From assembly GCA_014381035.1 (NCBI GenBank), contig JACMIS010000770.1:1-8397 (forward strand): a stretch of DNA of 8,397 bases, given 5' to 3'. The notes beneath the pieces are model-generated. The model was given only the letters and a program-made list of their open reading frames with translations. It was not told where the DNA came from and ran no database searches. Of this stretch, positions 1-5,055 are shown one piece after another. Numbering within the stretch: position 1 is the stretch's first letter; each line of letters begins with the position of its first letter. The translations under genes and the position numbers were made by a program. Source of the stretch: Armatimonadota bacterium (GTDB lineage: Bacteria; Armatimonadota; Armatimonadia; Armatimonadales; Armatimonadaceae).

Positions 1-53
1 GTAAATTAAACCAGCGCATGTCCTCCTTTTCATTGTCCATACGTGGATGATGG

Positions 54-92
54 AGCCTGACCTGGAAATATTCCGGGTCAGGCTATTTTTTT
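54..92 (+). terminator. Rho-independent terminator of an upstream transcription unit
   Basis: The arms AGCCTGACC (54-62) and GGTCAGGCT (76-84) are perfectly complementary. The stem continues inward through a T-G wobble and GGAA/TTCC, leaving a 3-base ATA loop, so it is about 14 bp long. An A and then seven T residues (86-92) follow at once, which is the classic intrinsic terminator form on the + strand. There is no matching A tract before the stem, so it should act in one direction only. It probably ends a gene lying to the left: frame 1 of the window reaches a TAA at 7-9, which could be that gene's stop, but too little is visible to call it. The terminator also implies that the operon beginning at about 163 needs its own promoter or depends on read-through. 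Confidence 0.88.
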
Positions 93-146
93 GCCGCCGC
101 CGCCGGGAAAAGGAGATTTCACCCCATCTCCCGAAATTACCGGGCA

Positions 147-152
147 AGGGGA
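147..152 (+). promoter_or_regulatory. Ribosome binding site deciding the start of the coiled-coil gene
   Basis: AGGGGA lies 10 bases before GTG 163. The same frame is open back to a TTG at 91, but that TTG sits in the T tract of the terminator and cannot have a binding site. A stronger-looking AAAAGGAG at 108-115 has no ATG, GTG or TTG at a useful distance downstream in any frame. I therefore favour GTG 163. Bases 93-146 show no convincing promoter. Confidence 0.45.
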
Positions 153-162
153 ATATTGCGCT

Positions 163-1470
163 GTGTGGGGAAAAACCTACGACGTAGACGATTTTTTGCG
201 GGCGGCAGATGATCAGGTTAACCGCTACAACACCCACCGGGAGCGGTTTGAAACGCTCGCGCAGGAAACGCAAACGCGTCAATCCGATCTGAGACAGAAA
301 CAATCCGACGCGTTCGCCTCGCTCGCCGCGACCGTGTTACCCGACCTGTCCGACTCCGCCGCACTGGATGCGGTCGCATCCCGCCTCGGCCTACACGAAC
401 TGAAGACGTTACAAAGTCGTCTTCTGGAACGACTGGCGAAAAACGCGTTTCGCCGTAACGAGATCGAGGCATCGGAACAATACACCGACCGTGAATTACA
501 CGAACTCCGGTTGGAAACGAAACGCAACGAATTAGAGCCGTTGTATCGTCACACGCATTTGGAGTGGCAAAAACTGCAAGCGCAGGAAAAATTAGCGGAC
601 CTGATGGCGCGTGGCTACAGCACGGATCAGTACGAGCATCGCGGGTGGTGGCGATTCCTAAACCCGCAATTTTTGGACGACTGGCGGTGCGCCGATGCGG
701 CTGCCGAGACGCTCGGCTTTGGGTCATTTGAAGAACTCCGTGTTGCCTACCAGGATCGTGGCGAGCAAATGCAGGTCCTCGGGCGTGATTGGAACGAACT
801 GAACGAACAGAAAAACGCCATCGCCCGATTGGAACAAGAGCGGGAGCGGTTGATTCGCGAAGAAAGCGAATTGCCCCGTGACACATACCGAGAAATGGGA
901 GAACGCATTGCCGCGATTCTGGACAATGGGAAATCTCCGCTTGTTGATTCTCTCCCCCATCCCGACGCCTTGCGAAGCCGACTGAACGAGATTTCCGGTA
1001 TGCTCGCGCAGACGAAATATCTGGATGGGTTACGAACTCAGGTCGAACAAGAATCCGCCGCGATTGCGGAACGTGCGGAAAAACTGTACCGCGAACGGAA
1101 CCGGTACTCCGGCGACCGCCACCGCTATCGTAATAAACGGTTCTCCGACGAACAATGGGGCAAGCGATTCGGCGACCATCGCACCGCTCGCTATGAACCG
1201 CTTTACGGTCGGTATCGCCGCGCATCGGATACTGTCTATGTTTTCAACGACTACAATCGCACCAGCGGCTTGCAAGACTTTCTCTGGTGGGACGTGATGA
1301 CGGATGGGCGTCTGGACGGAAATTTTATTCCGGAAGTGCGTGAGTGGCGTGATCATAATCCGGACTATCGGTACGAGCGTTACAGCGACAGCAGTTCGAA
1401 CGCGTCTTCGACGGATGCGTTCGAGTCCGACAACTTCGGGGGAAGTTCCTTCGGAAACGATCCGTCGTAA
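163..1470 (+). CDS. Coiled-coil protein of unknown function
   Basis: A 435-residue protein that I do not recognise as a named family. It has no signal peptide or membrane segment and is presumably cytoplasmic. Four long, highly charged helical stretches with coiled-coil character lie at about residues 10-52, 96-148, 189-238 and 267-312. Between the second and third is a Trp-rich patch, GWWRFLNPQFLDDW. A Tyr/Arg-rich basic segment (about 308-354) follows the last helix, then a hydrophobic FLWWDVMTDG motif (373-382), and the chain ends in a Ser/Asn/Asp/Gly-rich, probably disordered tail (407-435). This looks like a scaffold or adaptor: helices for oligomerisation and a C-terminal docking region. 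That role is inference. It is the first gene of the proposed operon and ends 3 bases before the glycosyltransferase, which suggests coupled translation. The GTG start was chosen because the longer form would begin inside a terminator. The frame is secure; the function is not. Confidence 0.82.
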   Translation: MWGKTYDVDDFLRAADDQVNRYNTHRERFETLAQETQTRQSDLRQKQSDAFASLAATVLPDLSDSAALDAVASRLGLHELKTLQSRLLERLAKNAFRRNEIEASEQYTDRELHELRLETKRNELEPLYRHTHLEWQKLQAQEKLADLMARGYSTDQYEHRGWWRFLNPQFLDDWRCADAAAETLGFGSFEELRVAYQDRGEQMQVLGRDWNELNEQKNAIARLEQERERLIREESELPRDTYREMGERIAAILDNGKSPLVDSLPHPDALRSRLNEISGMLAQTKYLDGLRTQVEQESAAIAERAEKLYRERNRYSGDRHRYRNKRFSDEQWGKRFGDHRTARYEPLYGRYRRASDTVYVFNDYNRTSGLQDFLWWDVMTDGRLDGNFIPEVREWRDHNPDYRYERYSDSSSNASSTDAFESDNFGGSSFGNDPS

Positions 1471-1473
1471 CCC

Positions 1474-2865
1474 ATGCGCCTGTCTCGCAAATCCGCGCCG
1501 TTTCGTGTCCTTTGTTATGCCGTAAATGGCTTGGGATTGGGGCATATCACTCGCCTCGTGAGCATTGCCCGCGAGTTGCGCCGCCTCGCATGGCTACTGG
1601 ACCTGCCCGTAGAGATCGCTTTTCTGACAACGAGCGAAGGGGATTCGCTCGCCGCGCTACATGATTTCCCGGCGTTCAAGATCCCGTCACGCGCCGTTGC
1701 GACCAAAGCTGGCTTCGAAGCCGGGCGATACCGAAAAATCGCCAAACAGTGGATCTGGAACGCGGTCGGGTTATTCGCGCCGGATCTTTTTCTCGTGGAC
1801 ACGTTCCCGGCGGGTGTTTTCGACGAATTGATGGATGTTCTGGATTTCGGGCAAAAGAACGTGTTCGTATATCGTGCCGTTCGCACCGCGCAAGCGAAAA
1901 ACCCGCTGTTTCAATCCGCCCTGCGTGCCTATGATTTGATCCTGAAGCCGGGCGAGTCGGGGGAGACCGGGAATAACTCCCTCGTGCCTCCTGAAATTGA
2001 ACACCGGGTCGTGCCAACCGGAACGATTTTGATCCGCTCTCGCTCGGAGATGTTCTCTCAAGCGATTGCGCGGGAAACTCTCGGTTTGCCGGAAGTCGGC
2101 GACTGTGTGTATGTATCGGTCGGCGGCGGTGGCGACAAAGACGCCGAATCACAGTATCAGGTATTGACCGGGCTTGCGACTTACCTTCCCCAGACGCGAT
2201 TCGTATTCGGAGCCGGAGCCCTTTATCTCGGTCGGGAATGGCACGCGCAGAATGTTACCTGGACGCGCCGACCACTAATGGCTTCGTGCTTTCGCGCCTT
2301 TGATGTGGCGGTTACAGCAGGCGGCTATAATACGGTCGCGGAACTGCTCCACGCCGGGGTGCCTTGTGTATTCTTGCCGCAACCGCGTTCGCACGACGAC
2401 CAGGGAGCGCGAGTATCGCTTTGTGTGGAACGCGGCGCGGGCGTATTGCCGGAAACCGATTCGGTGGACGCCATCGCAGCCGCAGTTTCCGAACTGGTCG
2501 AACCCGCAAAACGTGCGGTGGCATCGGAGCAGGCACAATCGCTGGTGCCGGTAAACGACGCACTACTCGCCGCCGAGGAATCGCTGGCATTGTTGGTAGA
2601 TCGAGACGCCATAGAACGCGCTTCGGACTTACGCGATGCCTTCCTCGCAGATGGCGGGCATGTTCCCAAAAGTTGGAGCGAAGGCGAGTTTCTGCGGGCG
2701 TTAGGAGTCGTATCTGCGCAATCACTTTCCAACGATTCCGACAGCGATGACGCCCCCGCAGATGCACTTCGTGCAACCAGGGCGGTATGCGAGGCGTCTA
2801 ACGAGCAGGGGATATTGCCGAGAGAAACGCTCGCCGAACTACGACAGACTATCTCGGGACTATAA
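1474..2865 (+). CDS. GT-B fold glycosyltransferase, MurG/GT28-like
   Basis: A 463-residue protein resembling UDP-sugar transferases of the MurG/GT28 group. The N-terminal Rossmann domain has a glycine-rich GLGLGHITR loop (19-27), the counterpart of the acceptor-side GGTGGH loop of MurG. The C-terminal domain begins near the YVSVGGGGD strand and loop (213-221) and contains the nucleotide-sugar signature AGGYNTVAELLHAGVP (282-297), followed by LPQP and a DDQ (308-310) that normally contacts the donor. These motifs support an active enzyme. Donor and acceptor cannot be read from the sequence. About 90 residues after the catalytic domain (375-463) form an acidic, partly helical extension that family members generally lack; it may bind a partner. 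There is no signal peptide, so action in the cytosol or at the inner membrane face is expected. It follows the coiled-coil gene by 3 bases and lacks a good binding site of its own, consistent with translational coupling. It is probably not MurG itself, because the neighbours are not cell-wall synthesis genes. Confidence 0.85.
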   Translation: MRLSRKSAPFRVLCYAVNGLGLGHITRLVSIARELRRLAWLLDLPVEIAFLTTSEGDSLAALHDFPAFKIPSRAVATKAGFEAGRYRKIAKQWIWNAVGLFAPDLFLVDTFPAGVFDELMDVLDFGQKNVFVYRAVRTAQAKNPLFQSALRAYDLILKPGESGETGNNSLVPPEIEHRVVPTGTILIRSRSEMFSQAIARETLGLPEVGDCVYVSVGGGGDKDAESQYQVLTGLATYLPQTRFVFGAGALYLGREWHAQNVTWTRRPLMASCFRAFDVAVTAGGYNTVAELLHAGVPCVFLPQPRSHDDQGARVSLCVERGAGVLPETDSVDAIAAAVSELVEPAKRAVASEQAQSLVPVNDALLAAEESLALLVDRDAIERASDLRDAFLADGGHVPKSWSEGEFLRALGVVSAQSLSNDSDSDDAPADALRATRAVCEASNEQGILPRETLAELRQTISGL

Positions 2866-2907
2866 CGGGTCTGTTCAGGATGAATTGCCGACCGTGGAGA
2901 TAAATCT

Positions 2908-3468
2908 ATGAAATATAAAACTTTTATGCTTCTGCGAAACATTGGCGGCTTCGGGCTCGCCACTCTTGCCGCCGTCGGAGCCTTCCTCGGTTGCCGGACC
3001 GCGACGCAGAGCAATCAGCCTTCCGTCGAACCGCCCGCATACAATCCCCCGCCGGTTAGCCAGCAGGCGGTTCCTAATGTACCCAAGCAACAAAAGCCGG
3101 TACCCACACGTCCTGCGACAAAACCCGCCGTTCCGGTGCCGTCCGGTGCGACCGCCGCGCTGACCAGTCGTGACACCGAGATTGTCGCGTTGCAGAAGGA
3201 ACCACTGTCAAAGGGCAAACCGGCGGGCGATAGCACGCGCTGGCTATCCGTTGGCGAGGGATTTAAAGCCGAGTTCCGCGCCGACTCCGGTAGCAATGCC
3301 TGGAACCGTGTCAAGGTGGATCTGGACAGCGACAAAAAGTGGGACGAGAAATGGGACTTCAAAACCGATGGTTCGATCAAACGTCGCGTCTCTCCGGAGG
3401 ACGATGACAATTACAACACGGAATATCGGCTCAAATCAGGCGAGACCAAATGGGTTCGCGTGAAGTAA
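2908..3468 (+). CDS. Small lipoprotein with Pro-rich linker and Asp-rich loop
   Basis: A 186-residue protein. The N-terminus is a signal peptide with basic residues, a hydrophobic run (12-27) and the lipobox-like AFLGC, so Cys29 is the probable lipidation site. Phe-Leu before Gly-Cys is less canonical than Leu-Ala/Ser. Residues 38-80 are rich in proline and form a flexible linker, as is common for lipoproteins that span or extend from the envelope. The C-terminal part (about 105-186) is a small globular domain containing DLDSDKKWDEKW (138-149); its DxDxDxxxDE spacing resembles a calcium-binding EF-hand or dockerin-type loop. Calcium binding is inference. A GGAG at 2896-2899, 8 bases before the ATG, supports the start. 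The gene overlaps the radical SAM gene by 19 bases. It is the only exported product in the operon, so it could tie the system to the envelope. Confidence 0.8.
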   Translation: MKYKTFMLLRNIGGFGLATLAAVGAFLGCRTATQSNQPSVEPPAYNPPPVSQQAVPNVPKQQKPVPTRPATKPAVPVPSGATAALTSRDTEIVALQKEPLSKGKPAGDSTRWLSVGEGFKAEFRADSGSNAWNRVKVDLDSDKKWDEKWDFKTDGSIKRRVSPEDDDNYNTEYRLKSGETKWVRVK

Positions 3469-4496
3469 GTATTGCGCGACGGGTTGCGTCCCGTGATGGC
3501 GCGCAACCCGTCGTGGGTCCGCAAAGCATCGGGATCGCGCTCACCAATGCCTGCAATTTGAACTGTGTCACATGCTGGTCGTACTCGTCGTTGCGCAAAG
3601 AGTTGCCCCGTGCCGATTGGCGGCGTGAGCGACTGGATCGGGAACTGCTTGGTGGGGTTTTTGACGACGCGCGAACGATGCGTACGGAGCGCGTCATCTT
3701 TACCGGCGGCGGCGATCCCCTCGCCCACCCACAATTCTACGACATCGCCAGCGACGCCAAAGCACAGGGCTTAAAAGTCACGCTGATTTCTAATCTCACC
3801 CTTGCCCGCGACCGGGAGCGATTGGTTGCTCTCGGAATTGACACCGTTCTGGCGAATTTCTCCTCGGGCGACCCCGAATCCTACGCCGCGTTCCACCCGA
3901 ACCGTTCGCCGGACGACTTCGGAAAACTCCTCGAAACTCTTCACGCGATTCGCGACGCCGGTACCTCCTTGAAACTGGTGTTCGTCGTCTGCGCCCTGAA
4001 CGCACACATTCTGGAAAAGGCGATCCGCATCGCGGAGGAACTACATGCGTCGGTGCAATGGAAGCGGGTTTCCGTGACTGAGGAAACCGCCGCCCTGGAT
4101 TTATCTGCGGCACTCCGCACCGCACTTCTCACCGATCTACCGCGCTTGCAATCGCTCGCAGACACGTTGAATGTTCCTGCGAACTGGGAAGTGTTTGCCG
4201 CGGAGTTGCGGGGCGAAACTCTGGCGGGTGAGTCCGTCATGGAAACCGGTTGTCGCGCCGGGCATTATTACGGGCGGATCGGGGCGAACGGGGAGGTACG
4301 CTTCTGCTGTAATGCGAACCCCGAACTGCGTGTGGGAAGCCTGCATGAAAATCGGTTCGCCGAACTCTGGCAGGGCGGGACATATACGCGACTTCGCGCG
4401 AAACTGCACGGCGGAGGTTTTGTCTCTGGGTGCGAACAGTGCGGCAAACTGGACCTGAACCGGCGCGTCTGGCGCGAACTGCAAACGTTCGCTTAG
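3450..4496 (+). CDS. Radical SAM enzyme with C-terminal twitch (short SPASM) domain
   Basis: A 348-residue enzyme. Near the N-terminus C35-x3-C39-x2-C42 (CNLNCVTC) is the classic radical SAM motif that holds the [4Fe-4S] cluster used to cleave S-adenosylmethionine. GGGDP (86-90) is the SAM-contacting glycine motif. The C-terminus has C268-x12-G-x4-C286 and then C328-x2-C331, matching the first half of the SPASM pattern but lacking the later CX5CX3C cysteines. That is the twitch arrangement with one auxiliary cluster. Members act on peptides, proteins or small molecules, and the substrate here is not evident. Next to a small GG-ended protein, modification of that protein is a reasonable guess. 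The ATG at 3450 overlaps the lipoprotein gene by 19 bases and has only a weak binding site. GTG 3513 would give a more typical short N-terminus (MGPQSIGIALTNAC) and remains possible. The family assignment is secure. Confidence 0.9.
   Translation: MGSREVSIARRVASRDGAQPVVGPQSIGIALTNACNLNCVTCWSYSSLRKELPRADWRRERLDRELLGGVFDDARTMRTERVIFTGGGDPLAHPQFYDIASDAKAQGLKVTLISNLTLARDRERLVALGIDTVLANFSSGDPESYAAFHPNRSPDDFGKLLETLHAIRDAGTSLKLVFVVCALNAHILEKAIRIAEELHASVQWKRVSVTEETAALDLSAALRTALLTDLPRLQSLADTLNVPANWEVFAAELRGETLAGESVMETGCRAGHYYGRIGANGEVRFCCNANPELRVGSLHENRFAELWQGGTYTRLRAKLHGGGFVSGCEQCGKLDLNRRVWRELQTFA
3477..3513. repeat. 12-bp perfect inverted repeat at the lipoprotein/radical SAM junction
   Basis: The arms CGACGGGTTGCG (3477-3488) and CGCAACCCGTCG (3502-3513) are perfectly complementary around a 13-base loop. 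They begin 8 bases after the lipoprotein stop codon. If translation of the radical SAM gene starts at ATG 3450, the hairpin lies within codons 10-22. If it starts at GTG 3513, the hairpin is intergenic and its last base is the first base of the start codon. There is no T tract, so it is not an intrinsic terminator. It could stabilise the mRNA end of the upstream part of the operon or damp translation of the downstream part. Confidence 0.6.
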
Positions 4497-4501
4497 CGGT
4501 G

Positions 4502-4544
4502 ACTTCTTTCTGCGGGTTTTCGCTAAAAAGAACGGAGAAGAAGT
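4502..4544. repeat. Weak inverted repeat in the gap before the ubiquitin-like gene
   Basis: ACTTCTT (4502-4508) pairs with AAGAAGT (4538-4544), enclosing a 29-base loop that has a short GCG/CGC stem of its own. It lies just after the radical SAM stop codon in a 119-base gap, the longest inside the operon. There is no T tract after it. An AT-rich AAAATAATAG at 4561-4570 resembles a -10 element but has no recognisable -35 box at the right distance. I can support neither a terminator nor a promoter here. Confidence 0.25.
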
Positions 4545-4615
4545 GATCAACGTGCGCGAGAAAATAATAGCGCGTATTGTTTCCGTTCGTTCCGCCGGAG
4601 ATGGAGTACCCAATC

Positions 4616-5050
4616 ATGAAGGAACCAGGAAAAACAACCATGTCACCGACGCCGAAATATACGCTTGCCGTGCGCGATGAAACCATGACCGGTACCGCCA
4701 CGCATAAGCTTTCGCTTTCGTTTTTGACCGAGTGCATCACGGTTCGGGAACTGATCCGTGAACGGGTGTATCAGGAAGTCCGCGAGTACAACGCCGCGCC
4801 GCCGGAATACTTTCGAGGCTTGGTGCAACCGACCGACGCCGAGGTGACGCTGAACGGCTACCGGATACGCACCGGAAAACGGCTGATTGACGCCGATTCG
4901 CAATACCGTAAAGCCATCGCCGCCTTCGAGGCAAACGGCATACTGTTGCTGGTAGACGACAAGCAGGTGGATTCGCTGGATGAAGCCGTACTGCTGACCG
5001 AAACGACTCAAGTCTCGTTCGTCAAACTGGTCCCACTGGTGGGGGGATAA
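4616..5050 (+). CDS. Probable ubiquitin-like (beta-grasp) protein with C-terminal Gly-Gly
   Basis: A 144-residue soluble protein. Its predicted order of elements matches a beta-grasp fold: strand 1 (KYTLAVRDE, 14-22), strand 2 (HKLSLSFL, 30-37), a long amphipathic helix introduced by ITV (41-60), a roughly 45-residue insertion, then ILLLVDDKQV (109-118) and a last strand SFVKLVPLV that leads to the terminal Gly143-Gly144. From KQ (116-117) to the end is 29 residues, the same distance as from Lys48-Gln49 to Gly76 in ubiquitin. These are comparisons by eye. Such proteins are activated at the C-terminus or simply bind partners; here the role is unknown, and no E1-like enzyme lies nearby. Start choice: ATG 4616 has GGAG (4603-4606) 9 bases before it, but ATG 4640 also has AGGA at a good distance and would remove only eight residues of poor structure. 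It precedes the DUF4132 gene by 5 bases, so the two products are probably made together. Confidence 0.8.
   Translation: MKEPGKTTMSPTPKYTLAVRDETMTGTATHKLSLSFLTECITVRELIRERVYQEVREYNAAPPEYFRGLVQPTDAEVTLNGYRIRTGKRLIDADSQYRKAIAAFEANGILLLVDDKQVDSLDEAVLLTETTQVSFVKLVPLVGG
5042..5047 (+). promoter_or_regulatory. Ribosome binding site of the DUF4132 gene, inside the Gly-Gly codons
   Basis: GGGGGA lies 8 bases before ATG 5056 and is an adequate Shine-Dalgarno sequence. Four of its bases plus the two preceding it are also involved in the last codons (GTG GGG GGA TAA) of the ubiquitin-like gene. The terminal Gly-Gly therefore coincides with a translation signal, which matters when judging whether the diglycine is functional. 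Confidence 0.65.
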
Positions 5051-5055
5051 GAATC

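Noticed and set aside
17..40. Minus-strand AGGAGG followed by ATG at the left edge, suggesting a leftward gene
   Set aside because: The spacing to the nearest ATG is only 2 bases and fewer than 15 codons are visible, so a gene cannot be supported. The + strand terminator beside it points to a rightward gene ending here.
36..47. Short inverted repeat TCCA/TGGA around TACG
   Set aside because: Four-base arms around a non-palindromic centre are expected by chance.
91..162. N-terminal extension of the coiled-coil protein starting at TTG 91
   Set aside because: The TTG lies in the T tract of the terminator, no binding site can precede it, and the added residues are a proline run typical of translated non-coding CCG repeats.
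218..1225. Long open frame on the minus strand opposite the coiled-coil gene, and similar minus-strand frames opposite the other genes
   Set aside because: They are Arg/Pro/Ser-rich products of reading GC-rich genes backwards, without family motifs, and each overlaps a well supported + strand gene.
4577..4615. Longer start (TTG 4577 or ATG 4601) for the ubiquitin-like protein
   Set aside because: No ribosome binding site precedes TTG 4577, and the GGAG before ATG 4601 touches the start codon. ATG 4616 and ATG 4640 have correctly spaced sites.
4543..4680. Small 45-residue frame with a GGAG site before GTG 4543
   Set aside because: It overlaps the start of the ubiquitin-like gene in another frame, its composition looks random, and no family resemblance is visible.
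4616..5050. Gene 5 as a classical RiPP precursor peptide for the radical SAM enzyme
   Set aside because: At 144 residues with a regular strand/helix pattern it looks like a folded protein. It has no leader/core division, and no transporter or leader protease is nearby.
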